A stretch of 64,000 bases of DNA, taken from Rubrivivax sp. GTDB lineage: Bacteria; Pseudomonadota; Gammaproteobacteria; Burkholderiales; Burkholderiaceae_C. Positions 43,085 through 52,662 of the stretch are shown here, one piece after another; the stretch's first letter is position 1, and each line of letters begins with the position of its first letter. The position numbers and the translations under genes were made by a program. Where the stretch lies: positions 1 to 64,000 of the forward strand of contig JALHMT010000010.1 of NCBI GenBank assembly GCA_022843905.1, in the 5' to 3' direction. The notes under the pieces are model-generated. The model did not search any database. It had not been told where the DNA came from and was given only the letters and a program-made list of their open reading frames with translations.

Positions 43085-44050
43085 TCAGGCCCGGCGCAGG
43101 ATCACCGCGTCCTGGCCCTCTTCGGCCTCGTCGCCGAACAAGCCCGACCAGGCGCCCTTCACGAAAGGTCGGTCGGTGGCGAGTCCGGCTTCCTGCATCA
43201 GCCGGCGCATCGTCTCTTCGTCGTAGGCCACGGCCCCGCGCGGATAGGCCGGATCGTTGGCGTACACGCCTTTGGACAGGCGATGCAAAAAGGTGGCCGC
43301 CCAGGCGGTCGTGCCTGCCGACCGCGCGGCCTGGAGTGCGGCCTGCGAGTAGAGGAAGAACGAGGCATGCACGCGCCCGTCGGGCTTCAGCACGCGGCGG
43401 AACTCGCGCATGTAGTGCAGCACCTCGTCTTCGAGCAGGTGGGTGAACACCGAAGCCAGGCCGATGCGGTCGACCGACGCGTCGGGCAGCGGCAGGCGGA
43501 AGTCGCTCGTGCGGCGGCGGCCGAAGGGGTTGTACAGCTCGTTCACGGCGTCGAAGTGATGGAAGCTGAAACGAGGGTCGCGCGGCGTGATGTGGCGTTG
43601 GCACCAGACGATGGAGTCCCGCGTCACGTCGATGCCCAGGTAGCGCCCTTCGGGACTCAGGTAGTCCATCAACTGGAAGGCATCTCGTCCGATGCCGCAA
43701 CCCACGTCCACGAAGTTCATGCCCGGGAACAGGCCCATCTGGTTCTCGTAGTTGCGCAGGTGCGCACCGCCGATGAGGTCCAGGGTCTCCGGGCCGGCCC
43801 CCGTCAGCGTGATGAGGTGCACCGGGATGCGGAAGGTCCTGAAATCGAACAGCTTCCACTGCTCGGGCACCCGGATGGCTCGCCCGGGCGAGATCTCGAC
43901 GTGCCGGTCACCCCAGGTGACCGGCAGCTTCGCGGCTTCGCGGGCGGGCAGCACCGCCAGGCGGTCGCCGTCGTGGAAGTCGAAGTCGTCGAACTGCGCC
44001 GGATCGATGGGGGTGACGCGTGAGTCACCGCGGGTGACCGCGATCTGCAT
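43085..44050 (-). CDS. Class I SAM-dependent methyltransferase
   Basis: A 321-residue protein with a Rossmann methyltransferase fold in its middle. Motif I is NFVDVGCGIGRDAFQLMDYL near residues 116-135. Motif II reads GRYLGIDVTRDSIVWCQRHI, and motif IV/V covers VDRIGLASVFTHLLEDEVLH with the following REFRRVLKPDGRVHASFFLY. The N-terminal 100 residues are of unknown type. It is convergent with the dehydratase gene (3 bp gap). The acceptor is unknown. Confidence 0.85.
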   Translation of the reverse strand: MQIAVTRGDSRVTPIDPAQFDDFDFHDGDRLAVLPAREAAKLPVTWGDRHVEISPGRAIRVPEQWKLFDFRTFRIPVHLITLTGAGPETLDLIGGAHLRNYENQMGLFPGMNFVDVGCGIGRDAFQLMDYLSPEGRYLGIDVTRDSIVWCQRHITPRDPRFSFHHFDAVNELYNPFGRRRTSDFRLPLPDASVDRIGLASVFTHLLEDEVLHYMREFRRVLKPDGRVHASFFLYSQAALQAARSAGTTAWAATFLHRLSKGVYANDPAYPRGAVAYDEETMRRLMQEAGLATDRPFVKGAWSGLFGDEAEEGQDAVILRRA

Positions 44051-44163
44051 GCAGGCTCCGGAAGTTGGCCGAGTCGGAAGTACTTTCCGTGTCAGCCCCT
44101 ATCCCGCTGGCACATCCCCCGCGACGTGGCAAACCATGTGCCCGCAGGCGTTCCGCCCCCCAC

Positions 44164-45123
44164 TCACTCGTCGTCGATCTCCGGCAACTCGTCGGCGATG
44201 AGCTTCAAGCCCGCCAGCAGCAGCGCGTCGTAGCGCGCGCGCTCGGCGGCGATGGCCTCGGGCGGCCAGTCGGCGAAGCCGCCGCCGGTCTTCATGCCCA
44301 GGCGGCCGGCCTGCACCAGGTCGTCCAAGGCCCTGGCGGGCACGGTGTTGGCGGCCAGCGAGGGGTACATGGTGGCCGCGGCCGCGCGGTGCACGTCGAT
44401 GCCGGCGTGGTCGCGCTGGCGCACCGGACCGGCGGCCAGGAAGCGGAAGCCGAAGCCGAAACGCACGGCGTTGTCGACGTCTTCCGGGCTGGCCACGCCG
44501 GCGTCGATCAGCGCGAAGGCCTCGCGTGCCAGCGCGTGCTGCAGGCGGTTGGCCAGGAAGCCCGGCAGGTCCTTCTTCACCAGCACCGGCACCATGCCGC
44601 AGCCGCGCATGAAGCCGCACAGCGCATCGCCGGCAGCCGCCTCGGAGCCGGCACCCAGCACCACCTCGACCAGCGGCACCAGGTGCGCCGGCATGAAGAA
44701 GTGCAGGCCCAGCATGCGTTGCGGCGTGGCCAGGCCTTCGCCGATGGCACTGATGGGAAAGCTGGAGCTGTTGCTGGTCAGCAGGGTGTCGGGTCGCGCA
44801 CGCTGCACGAGCTCGGCGAACAGCGCCTGCTTGAGGTCCAGGCGCTCGGGAATGCACTCGATCACGAGGTCGACCGAAGACCAGTCCACCGCGTCCAGAT
44901 CGGCCGCAGCCGAAAGCCTGTCGCGATGTCGCGAGGCCTCCAGCGCCTGCAGGCCCCGCGTGAAGTGGCCGTCGAGCAAGGCCCGGCGTTGCACCGAAGA
45001 TTCGACGACGACCGTGCGGCAGCCGGCGCGTGCCAGCACCAGCGCCACGTCGGCGCCCATGGTGCCGCCGCCTACCACGACGGCCTGGGCTTGCGAGGGG
45101 CGGGGCAGCGGTGACGTGCTCAT
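44164..45123 (-). CDS. 3-hydroxyacyl-CoA dehydrogenase family protein
   Basis: A 319-residue NAD-dependent dehydrogenase. The Rossmann motif AVVVGGGTMGADVALVLARA is at residues ~14-33. The catalytic-His segment GLHFFMPAHLVPLVEVV lies near 142-158, and the C-terminal domain has GFLANRLQHALAREAFALID and DDLVQAGRLGMKTGGGFADW. It oxidises a 3-hydroxyacyl-CoA or a related 3-hydroxy acid. It is 35 bp upstream of the RND outer-membrane gene's end on the same strand but is functionally unrelated to it. Confidence 0.88.
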   Translation of the reverse strand: MSTSPLPRPSQAQAVVVGGGTMGADVALVLARAGCRTVVVESSVQRRALLDGHFTRGLQALEASRHRDRLSAAADLDAVDWSSVDLVIECIPERLDLKQALFAELVQRARPDTLLTSNSSSFPISAIGEGLATPQRMLGLHFFMPAHLVPLVEVVLGAGSEAAAGDALCGFMRGCGMVPVLVKKDLPGFLANRLQHALAREAFALIDAGVASPEDVDNAVRFGFGFRFLAAGPVRQRDHAGIDVHRAAAATMYPSLAANTVPARALDDLVQAGRLGMKTGGGFADWPPEAIAAERARYDALLLAGLKLIADELPEIDDE

Positions 45124-45158
45124 GCTCTCTCCTGTCGGACCCTGTGGGCCACTCGTTT

Positions 45159-46568
45159 TCAGCGTGCGGGGGTCTGGGCGTTGAAGCCGCCGCCCAGCAC
45201 GCGGTACATGGTGACGCGGTTCTGCGTCATCAGCGCCTGCACCTGCACCAGCGCCTGCTGCGCCGCGAACAGCGAGCGCTGCGCGTCCAGCACCTCCAGG
45301 AAGCTGGCGATGCCGTTGCGGTAGCGCAGGTCGGCCAGGCGAACGCGGTCTTCCTCGGCACGCACCTGGGCTTGCTGGGCGCTCAGCTGGTCGGCCAGCG
45401 TGGCGCGGCCGGCCAGCGCGTCGGCCACCTCGCGGAAGGCCTGCTGGATGGCGCGCTCGTACTGGGCCACCGCGACGTCGCGGCCGACCTGGCTGAGCTG
45501 CAGGTTGGCCTGGTTGCGGCCGGCGTCGAAGATGGGCAGCAGCAGCTGCGGCGCGAAGCTCCAGCCGAAGGAGCCGCTGTTGAACAGCCCGCTCAGCTCA
45601 CCGCTCACGCTGCCGAGGCTGCCGGTGAGCGTGATGCGCGGGAAGAAGGCCGCGCGTGCCGCGCCGATGTTGGCGTTGGCGGCACGCAGCTGCTGCTCGG
45701 CGGCGCGCACGTCGGGGCGCTGCATCAGCACGTCGGACGGCAGGCCGGCCGGCAGATCGGGGCTGCCGGGCTGCGCGGTCAGGGCCAGGCCCGGCGGCAG
45801 GTCGTCGGGCACGGCCTGGCCCAACAGCAAGGCCAGCGCGTTCTGGTCCAGCAGGCGCTGCCGTCGAAGCTGGGCCTGCGACACGCGCGCCGCTTCGAGC
45901 AGCGACTCGGCCAGACGCAGGTCGAGCGCCGACGAGGCGCCGTTGTCGAAGCGCAGCCTCGTCAGGCGCAGCGAGTCTTCGCGCGTGGCCAGGGTGCGCT
46001 GCGTCACCTGCAGCAGCTCGTCGTCGGCCTGCAGCGCGAGGTAGGCATTGGCCACCGCCGCCACCAGGCTGATGTGCACGGACTTGCGCGCTTCCTCGGT
46101 GGCGAGGTACTGCGCCAGCGCGGCATCGGCCAGGCTGCGCACGCGGCCGAAGAGATCCAGCTCGTAGGCCGTCACCAGCACGCCAGCGCTGTAGGTGGTG
46201 CTGCTGCCGCCACTGGCCGTGGGCTGGCGCGACGCGTTCACGCCGGCGCCGGCCGTGGGCAGCGAATCGGCACGGCGGATGTCGAACTGCGCGCGCGCCT
46301 GCTCGATGTTCAGCGCCGCCAGCCGCAGGTCGCGGTTGTTCTGCAGTGCGACCTCGATCAGCCGCTTCAGGCGTTCGTCGGCGAAGAATTGCTGCCAGCC
46401 GAGATCGGCCACCGGGCGGCCGTCACCGGCCGGCGCCGTGCCGGCAGCTTCGGGGAAGGTGGCTGGCACGGGCGCCGCGGGGCGTTCGTAGGTCGGTGCC
46501 ATCGAGCTGCAGGCCGACAGCGCTGCGGCCGCGCTCAGTGCCAGCGCCAGGGCGCCGACGCGCGTCAT
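45159..46568 (-). CDS. RND efflux outer-membrane factor (OprM/NodT family)
   Basis: A 469-residue lipoprotein forming the TolC-like outer-membrane channel of a tripartite efflux pump. The lipobox is in AAAALSACSSMAPTYERP. The two repeated OEP regions follow, with DLGWQQFFADERLKRLIEVA, LRLAALNIEQARAQFDIRRA and RPDVRAAEQQLRAANANIGA. The start ATG overlaps the pump gene's stop as ATGA, so the channel is produced with the pump. The frame is open far upstream as antisense-type sequence of the pump gene. Confidence 0.92.
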   Translation of the reverse strand: MTRVGALALALSAAAALSACSSMAPTYERPAAPVPATFPEAAGTAPAGDGRPVADLGWQQFFADERLKRLIEVALQNNRDLRLAALNIEQARAQFDIRRADSLPTAGAGVNASRQPTASGGSSTTYSAGVLVTAYELDLFGRVRSLADAALAQYLATEEARKSVHISLVAAVANAYLALQADDELLQVTQRTLATREDSLRLTRLRFDNGASSALDLRLAESLLEAARVSQAQLRRQRLLDQNALALLLGQAVPDDLPPGLALTAQPGSPDLPAGLPSDVLMQRPDVRAAEQQLRAANANIGAARAAFFPRITLTGSLGSVSGELSGLFNSGSFGWSFAPQLLLPIFDAGRNQANLQLSQVGRDVAVAQYERAIQQAFREVADALAGRATLADQLSAQQAQVRAEEDRVRLADLRYRNGIASFLEVLDAQRSLFAAQQALVQVQALMTQNRVTMYRVLGGGFNAQTPAR

Positions 46569-49500
46569 GCCGACTCCCCGCCGTGCGCCGCCGCCGGCAG
46601 CTCGGGCCGGGGCTGGCGCCGCGAGAAGATGCCGGTCACGACCACGAAGAACACCGGCACGAAGAACACCGCCAGCGTGGTGGCGGTGATCATGCCGCCC
46701 ATCACGCCGGTGCCGATGGCGCGCTGGCTGGCCGAGCCGGCACCGCTGGCGATGACCAGCGGCAGCACGCCCAGGATGAAGGCCAGCGAGGTCATCAGGA
46801 TGGGGCGGAAGCGCAGGTGCGCCGCTTCCAGCGCCGAGTCGACCAGGCTGCGGCCCTGCTGGTGCAGGGTCTTCGCGAACTCGATGATCAGCACCGCGTT
46901 CTTCGCCGACAGGCCGATGATGGTGATGAGGCCGACCTTGAAGTAGATGTCGTTCTCCAGCCCGCGGAAGGTGGCCGCCAGGGCCACGCCCAGGACCCCG
47001 AGCGGCACCACCAGGATGACGGCCAGCGGGATGGTCCAGCTCTCGTAGAGCGCGGCCAGGCACAGGAACACGGCGAGCAGCGAAAACGCGAAGAGCACGA
47101 TGGCGGTGGAGCCCGAGAGCCTCTCCTCGCGCGACTGGCCCGTCCATTCGAAGCCGAAGCCCGGTGGCAGCTGCGCCACCAGGCGTTCCATCTCGGCCAG
47201 CGCGGCGCCCGTGCTGTAGCCCTTGGCGGGTTCGCCGGCGATGCGGCGCGTGGGGTAGCCGTTGTAGCGCACCGTCTGCATCGGCCCGGTGATCCAGCGC
47301 GTGCTGGCGAAGGCCGACAGCGGCACCGGCTGGCCGGCGCTGCTCATCGCGTTGATGCGCAGCAGGTCGTCGGGCTGCATGCGCGCGGGCGCATCGGCCT
47401 GCACCACCACGCGCTGCAGGCGGCCGGCATTGGGGAAGTCGTTGACGTAGCTCGAGCCCAGCGACGTCGACAGCGCGGCGTTGATGGCCGCGAAGGGCAC
47501 GCCCAGCGCACTGGCCTTGTCGCGGTCGATGTCGATCTGCAGCTGCGCCGCGTCCTCCAGGCCGTCGGGCCGCACCGCCGTCAGCACCTTGCTCTGCGAA
47601 GCCAGGCCCAGCAGCTGGTTGCGCGCGGCCAGCAGCGCCTCGGGGCCATTGCCGCCGCGGTCCTGCAGGCGCAGCGCGAAGCCGTTGGCGCGGCCCAGCT
47701 CGGGAATCGGCGGCGGACTGACCGGAAAGATGAAGGCATCACGGATGCGCGACAGGCCCCCGAAGGCGCGGCCCACCAGCGACTGCGCCGAGTTCGCTGC
47801 GTCCGGCCGGTCGTCCCAGTCCTTCAGCGTCACGAAGCCGAGCGCCGCGTTCTGACCCGAGCCCGCGAAGCTGAAGCCCAGCACGCTGACCATGCTCTGC
47901 ACTTCGGGCTGCTTCAGCATGAAGCCCTCGACCTGCGTCATCACCTCGCTGGTGCGGTTGGTGGTCGCACCCGGAGGCAGTTGCACGTTCACGAGCACGT
48001 TGCCCTGGTCCTCGTTGGGCAGGAAGGAGGTGGGCATGCGGTTCAGCAGCAGCACCACCGCGGCGGTGATGGCCAGGTAGAGGACGAGGAAACGCCCGGA
48101 GCGCTTCAGGATGGCGGCCACCCAGCCTTCGTAGCCCTTGGCCGTGCGTGTGAAGCCGCGGTTGAACCAGCCGAAGAAGCCGCGCTTGGCATGGTGGTGC
48201 CCGGCCTGCACGGGCTTGAGCAGCGTGGCGCACAGCGCGGGCGTGAACGACAGCGCCATGAAGGCCGAGAACAGGATGGCGCTGACCATCACGGCCGAGA
48301 ACTGGCGGTAGATGTTGCCGATGGAGCCGGCGAAGAAGGCCAGCGGCACGAACACCGACACCAGCACCACGGTGACGCCGACGATGGCGCCCGAGATCTG
48401 TCCCATCGCCTTGATGGTGGCCTCGCGCGGCGGCAGGCCTTCCTGGCTCATGATGCGCTCGACGTTCTCGACGACCACGATGGCGTCGTCGACCACGATG
48501 CCGATGACCAGCACCATGCCGAACATCGTCAGCACGTTGATCGAAAAGCCCAGTGCCAGCAGCACGCCGAAGGTGCCCAGCAGCGCCACCGGCACCACCA
48601 GCGTGGGGATGATGGTGTAGCGGAAGTTCTGCAGGAACAGGAACATCACCAGGAACACCAGCACCACGGCCTCGAGCAGCGTCACCACCACCTGGCGGAT
48701 CGAGATGTCGATGAAGCGGGAACTGTCGTAGGGGATGACGGCCTTCACGCCAGGCGGAAAGAACGGCGCCAGTTCGGCCAGCCGGTCCTTCACCGCCTGG
48801 GCGGTGGCCAGCGCATTGCCCGTGGGCGACAGCTGCACGCCGATGCCGGTGGACGGCTGGCCGTTCAGCCGTGCCTGCGTGGCGTAGTTCTGCGCGCCCA
48901 GCTCGATGCGCGCCACGTCCTGCAGCCGCACGGTCGAGCCGTCGGGGTTGGCGCGCAGCACGATGCGGCCGAACTGCTCGGCCGACGTGAGCTGGCCGCG
49001 CACCACCACCGTGGCAAAGATGCCCTGCCCCGGCAGGTTGGGCAGGTCGCCCACGGTGCCCGAGGCGACCTGCGCGTTCTGCTGCGCGATGGCCTGCGTG
49101 ACGTCGCCGGACGACAGCCGGTAGCCCACCAGCCTGGCGGGGTCGATCCAGATGCGCATCGCACGTTCGGTGCCGAACAGCTGAGCCTGGCCCACGCCCT
49201 TCACGCGCTGCAGCTCGGGCAGCACGGAGCGCGCCGCGTAGTCGCCCAGCGCCACCGGGTCGAGGGCCGGGTTCTCCGACGTCAGGATGGTGAACAGCAG
49301 GAAGTTGCTGCGCGCCTTGTCCACGCGCACGCCCTGCTGGGTGACGGCCAGCGGAAGTCGCGGGCTGGCGCGGCTCAGGCGGTTCTGCACGTCGACTTGC
49401 GCCAGGTCGGGGTTGGTGCCGGGCTCGAAGCTCAGCGTGATGCTGCCGCTGCCGTCGGCCTGCGCCACCGACTCGACGTAGATGAGGCCGGGCGAGCCGT

Positions 49501-49708
49501 TCATCTCGCGTTCGATCACGCTCAACACGCTGTCTTCCAGCGTCTGCGCCGAGGCGCCTGGATAGGCCGCCGAGACGACGATGGACGGTGGCGCCACGGA
49601 CGGGTACTGCGCCACCGGCAGCTGCGTGATGGCCACGCCGCCGACGACCATGATGAACAGCGCGACGACCCAGGCGAAGATGGGTCTGACGATGAAGAAG
49701 TTGGCCAT
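46565..49708 (-). CDS. RND multidrug efflux pump, HAE1 family (AcrB/MexB-like)
   Basis: A 1047-residue inner-membrane proton-driven drug exporter. The start MANFFIVRPIFAWVVALFIM is classical. The proton-relay Asp pair appears in GIVVDDAIVVVENVERIM near residues 403-420 and the essential Lys in IIGLSAKNAVLIIEFAK near 940. The periplasmic loops carry the substrate porter domains, and the length matches AcrB. It sits between the adaptor (9 bp upstream) and the outer-membrane factor. No TetR- or MarR-type regulator is encoded next to the operon. Confidence 0.95.
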   Translation of the reverse strand: MANFFIVRPIFAWVVALFIMVVGGVAITQLPVAQYPSVAPPSIVVSAAYPGASAQTLEDSVLSVIEREMNGSPGLIYVESVAQADGSGSITLSFEPGTNPDLAQVDVQNRLSRASPRLPLAVTQQGVRVDKARSNFLLFTILTSENPALDPVALGDYAARSVLPELQRVKGVGQAQLFGTERAMRIWIDPARLVGYRLSSGDVTQAIAQQNAQVASGTVGDLPNLPGQGIFATVVVRGQLTSAEQFGRIVLRANPDGSTVRLQDVARIELGAQNYATQARLNGQPSTGIGVQLSPTGNALATAQAVKDRLAELAPFFPPGVKAVIPYDSSRFIDISIRQVVVTLLEAVVLVFLVMFLFLQNFRYTIIPTLVVPVALLGTFGVLLALGFSINVLTMFGMVLVIGIVVDDAIVVVENVERIMSQEGLPPREATIKAMGQISGAIVGVTVVLVSVFVPLAFFAGSIGNIYRQFSAVMVSAILFSAFMALSFTPALCATLLKPVQAGHHHAKRGFFGWFNRGFTRTAKGYEGWVAAILKRSGRFLVLYLAITAAVVLLLNRMPTSFLPNEDQGNVLVNVQLPPGATTNRTSEVMTQVEGFMLKQPEVQSMVSVLGFSFAGSGQNAALGFVTLKDWDDRPDAANSAQSLVGRAFGGLSRIRDAFIFPVSPPPIPELGRANGFALRLQDRGGNGPEALLAARNQLLGLASQSKVLTAVRPDGLEDAAQLQIDIDRDKASALGVPFAAINAALSTSLGSSYVNDFPNAGRLQRVVVQADAPARMQPDDLLRINAMSSAGQPVPLSAFASTRWITGPMQTVRYNGYPTRRIAGEPAKGYSTGAALAEMERLVAQLPPGFGFEWTGQSREERLSGSTAIVLFAFSLLAVFLCLAALYESWTIPLAVILVVPLGVLGVALAATFRGLENDIYFKVGLITIIGLSAKNAVLIIEFAKTLHQQGRSLVDSALEAAHLRFRPILMTSLAFILGVLPLVIASGAGSASQRAIGTGVMGGMITATTLAVFFVPVFFVVVTGIFSRRQPRPELPAAAHGGESA

Positions 49709-49717
49709 GCCGTGCGC

Positions 49718-50941
49718 CTACTTCGACGCCGCGGAAGGCGGTGCAGCCGCCGCGGCAGGCGCAGCCTTCGCGCCTGGCGCCTGCCAGGGCACGGCCTTGA
49801 CCGGCGCCGTGCCGCGCAGCTTCTGGAAGCCGTCGACCATCACCTGCTCGCCGTTCTGCAGGCCTTCGAGCACCACCCACTGCCCGTCCTTGGCGCCGCC
49901 CAGCTTGACAGGCCGCTGGCTGACGCTGCCGTCGGCCGCCACCACGCGCACCGTGTCGCCGCGATCACTGCGCTGCACCGCCTGTTGCGGCAGCAGCACC
50001 GCGCCGGCGGCCTCGGCCTGTTCCAGCCGCGCCCGCACGAACATGCCCGGCAGCAGCAGACCCTTGGGGTTGGGCACCTCCGCGCGCAGCGTGATCTGGC
50101 CCGAGGTCGGGTCGACCGTGAGGTCACTGAACAGCAGCCGGCCCGTCAGCGCATAGGTGCTGCCGTCGTCCAGCACCAGCTGCACACGCGCCGACTCGCT
50201 TCCACCGGCGCCCTTCAGCCGGCCAGCGGCGATGGCTGCGCGCAGGCGCAGCACGTCGCCCACCGGCTGCGTGAAGTTGACGTACATCGGGTCGATCTGC
50301 TGCACCACCGCCAGCGGCGTCGCCTCGCCCTGCCCCACCAGCGCCCCTTCGGTGACCAGCGAGCGTCCGATGCGGCCCGAGATGGGCGCGGTGACGGTGG
50401 CGTAGCCCAGGTTGATCTGCGCCGTCTGCACCGCGGCGCGGCCGGCGGCCACTTCGGCCTGACCCAGCTTCTGCGCGGTGACGGCGTTGACGAACTCCTG
50501 CTGGCTCACGGCGTTGGCTTCCAACAGCGGCTTGTAGCGGTCGGCCAGCGCCGTGGCCTGCGCCAGGTTGGCTTCGGCACGCGCGAGCGTGGCCTGCGCC
50601 GTGGCCAGGCTGGCACGGTAAGGTGCCTCGTCGATGCGGTAGAGCAGCTGCCCCGCCTTCACGTCGCTGCCTTCGCGGAACACACGCTGCTGCAGGATCC
50701 CGGCCGCGCGCGCCCGCACCTGTGCCACGCGAGAGGCTTCGGTGCGCCCGGGCAGTTCGGTCACCAGGCCGACGTTGCCGGGCGCCACCACGACGACACC
50801 CACTTCGGCGGGCGGCGGCCCGGGTGGCGCGGCAGCGGGGGCGGCTGCTTCCTGGCTGCAGCCGGCCACGGACAGCATCAGGAGGGCGGCGGCGAACAGT
50901 CGGACATCGACGGGCTTCAGGGTGCGCTGGCGCACAGACAT
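49718..50941 (-). CDS. RND efflux periplasmic adaptor (AcrA/MexA-like)
   Basis: A 407-residue membrane-fusion lipoprotein. The signal ends in the lipobox LSVAGC. The lipoyl half-motifs and coiled coil follow (VSQEFVNAVTAQKLGQAEVA, ATVTAPISGRIGRSLVTEGA), then the beta-barrel VDPTSGQITLRAEVPNPKG and a C-terminal Ala/Pro-rich tail. It couples the HAE1 pump to the outer-membrane channel. It is the first gene of the efflux operon. Confidence 0.94.
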   Translation of the reverse strand: MSVRQRTLKPVDVRLFAAALLMLSVAGCSQEAAAPAAAPPGPPPAEVGVVVVAPGNVGLVTELPGRTEASRVAQVRARAAGILQQRVFREGSDVKAGQLLYRIDEAPYRASLATAQATLARAEANLAQATALADRYKPLLEANAVSQQEFVNAVTAQKLGQAEVAAGRAAVQTAQINLGYATVTAPISGRIGRSLVTEGALVGQGEATPLAVVQQIDPMYVNFTQPVGDVLRLRAAIAAGRLKGAGGSESARVQLVLDDGSTYALTGRLLFSDLTVDPTSGQITLRAEVPNPKGLLLPGMFVRARLEQAEAAGAVLLPQQAVQRSDRGDTVRVVAADGSVSQRPVKLGGAKDGQWVVLEGLQNGEQVMVDGFQKLRGTAPVKAVPWQAPGAKAAPAAAAAPPSAASK

Positions 50942-51074
50942 GCAGGGATCCTTTCGGGGGCCGGCGCGTCACGCACGGTGCGGGCCAAGGCCTGCGGGCC
51001 ATGGACGGCGCCGCGATGCGCTCGATGCTAAGCCAGCACCGCTCGGCGCGCTGTGCGCTGCCGCCCGGACCGCG

Positions 51075-52517
51075 TCAGGCCTCCAGCAGACGCACCTTCA
51101 CGCTGCGGCCTTTCACCTTGCCGGAGCCCAGCTTCTGCACCACGCGAGGCGCGATGTCGCGCTGCACCGCCACGTAGGTGGAGAACTCGTTGACGTTGAT
51201 CTTGCCGATCTGCGTGCCGGGGAAGCCCATGTCCTTGGTCAGCGCGCCCAGCACGTCGCCGGGACGGATCTTCTCCTTGCGGCCGCCCAGGATCTGCACC
51301 GTGGCCATCGGCGGGCGCAAGGGTTCGCCGGCCGTGGGCTTCAGCTCGTCCAGCGGCCTCCACTGCGAAGTGAATCCCAGCGCCTGTTCGATCTGGCCTA
51401 CGCGCCCCATTTCTTCCATGCTCGCCAGGCTGAAGGCCCAGCCTTCTTCATCGACGCGCCCGGTTCGGCCGATGCGGTGCGTGTGGGTGTCGGCATCGGG
51501 CGTGATGTCGACGTTGATCACGGCCTCCAGCTGCGTGATGTCCAGGCCGCGTGCGGCGATGTCGGTGGCCACCAGCACGCTGCAGCTGCGGTTGGCAAAA
51601 CGCACCAGCACCTGGTCGCGGTCGCGCTGGTCCAGGTCGCCATGCAGCTCCAGCGCAGCGTAGCCCTGCGCCCGCAGCACTTCCACCAGGTCGCGGCATT
51701 GCTGCTTGGTGTTGCAGAAGGCCAGCGTGCTCACCGGACGGTAGTGCTCCAGCAACAGCGAGACGGCGTGCAGCCGCTGCTCTTCCTTCACTTCGAAGAA
51801 CAGCTGGCGGATCTTGCTGCTGGTGTGCGTGGCGGCCAGCTTCACTTCCTGCGGCTGGCGCATGAAGGCCGCGGCCAGCTTGGCGATGCCTTCCGGGTAG
51901 GTGGCCGAGAACAACAGCGTCTGCCGCTGCTTCGGGCACTGCGTGGCCACGGTCCTGATGTCTTCGAAGAAGCCCATGTCCAGCATGCGATCGGCTTCGT
52001 CGAGCACCAGCGTGTTCAGCGCGTCGAGCTTCAGGCTGCCGCGCTCCAGGTGGTCCATGATGCGGCCGGGCGTGCCGATGACCACGTGCGCGCCGTGTTC
52101 CAGGCTGGCCAGCTGCGGGCGCATGGTGGCGCCGCCGCACAGCGTGAGCACCTTCAGGTTGTCTTCGGCGCGCGCCAGGCGGCGCACCTCCTGCGTCACC
52201 TGGTCGGCCAGCTCGCGCGTGGGGCACAGCACCAGGGCCTGCACCGCGAAGCGCCGCGGGTTCAGGTTGGCCAGCAGCGGCAGCGCGAAGGCCGCCGTCT
52301 TGCCGCTGCCGGTCTTGGCCTGGGCGATGAGGTCGTGCCCGGCCAGGGCCAGCGGCAGGCTGGCGGCCTGGATCGGCGTCATGGACGTGTAGCCCAGGCG
52401 CTGCAGGTTCTCCAGCGTGGCGGGGGGCAAGGGCAGGCTGGCGAAGCCGGTGGCGGCGGCCGTCGCGGCGGCGGCTGGAACAGGAGCGGCCGGTGCGGCG
52501 TGGGGGGCGGAAGTCAT
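51075..52517 (-). CDS. dbpA: DEAD-box ATP-dependent RNA helicase DbpA
   Basis: A 480-residue RNA helicase. The Q-motif region SMTPIQAASLPLAL is followed by Walker A AKTGSGKT, DEAD box VLDEADRMLDMGF, SAT motif FSATYPEG and motif VI THRIGRTGRVDE. The C-terminal RRM (LGGRKEKIRPGDVLGAL to RSVKVRLLEA) is the domain that targets DbpA to hairpin 92 of 23S rRNA. It therefore acts in large-subunit assembly. The Ala-rich N-terminal 24 residues are atypical. No Shine-Dalgarno sequence precedes the ATG; a palindrome abuts it instead. Confidence 0.93.
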   Translation of the reverse strand: MTSAPHAAPAAPVPAAAATAAATGFASLPLPPATLENLQRLGYTSMTPIQAASLPLALAGHDLIAQAKTGSGKTAAFALPLLANLNPRRFAVQALVLCPTRELADQVTQEVRRLARAEDNLKVLTLCGGATMRPQLASLEHGAHVVIGTPGRIMDHLERGSLKLDALNTLVLDEADRMLDMGFFEDIRTVATQCPKQRQTLLFSATYPEGIAKLAAAFMRQPQEVKLAATHTSSKIRQLFFEVKEEQRLHAVSLLLEHYRPVSTLAFCNTKQQCRDLVEVLRAQGYAALELHGDLDQRDRDQVLVRFANRSCSVLVATDIAARGLDITQLEAVINVDITPDADTHTHRIGRTGRVDEEGWAFSLASMEEMGRVGQIEQALGFTSQWRPLDELKPTAGEPLRPPMATVQILGGRKEKIRPGDVLGALTKDMGFPGTQIGKINVNEFSTYVAVQRDIAPRVVQKLGSGKVKGRSVKVRLLEA

Positions 52518-52518
52518 G

Positions 52519-52531
52519 CCCGATTATCGGG
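52519..52531 (-). promoter_or_regulatory. Palindrome abutting the dbpA start codon
   Basis: CCCGAT-T-ATCGGG is a perfect palindrome around one base, ending 1 bp before the dbpA ATG. It contains GATAAT on the coding strand, a 5/6 match to a -10 box. Either a leaderless start or a start-site hairpin is possible. Confidence 0.35.
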
Positions 52532-52662
52532 ACCCGTGCCGTTTCGCGGCATTTGACACGGCGGCATGCGAATTGCCCAGGGAAGGCGCCGGAGATCCAG
52601 GCACCGCAGGGCGCCGTCGGCAGCGACATTGAACGCACCGAAGGCTTCGACGAAGACTGCCC

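Noticed and set aside
46568..47147. Longer upstream start for the outer-membrane factor
   Set aside because: The extra residues are antisense-type reading of the pump gene; the lipoprotein signal begins at 46568.
46346..51031. 1561-residue plus-strand open frame
   Set aside because: It is antisense to the RND efflux operon, full of His/Gln/Arg low-complexity sequence with no domain, and arises from GC-rich codon bias.
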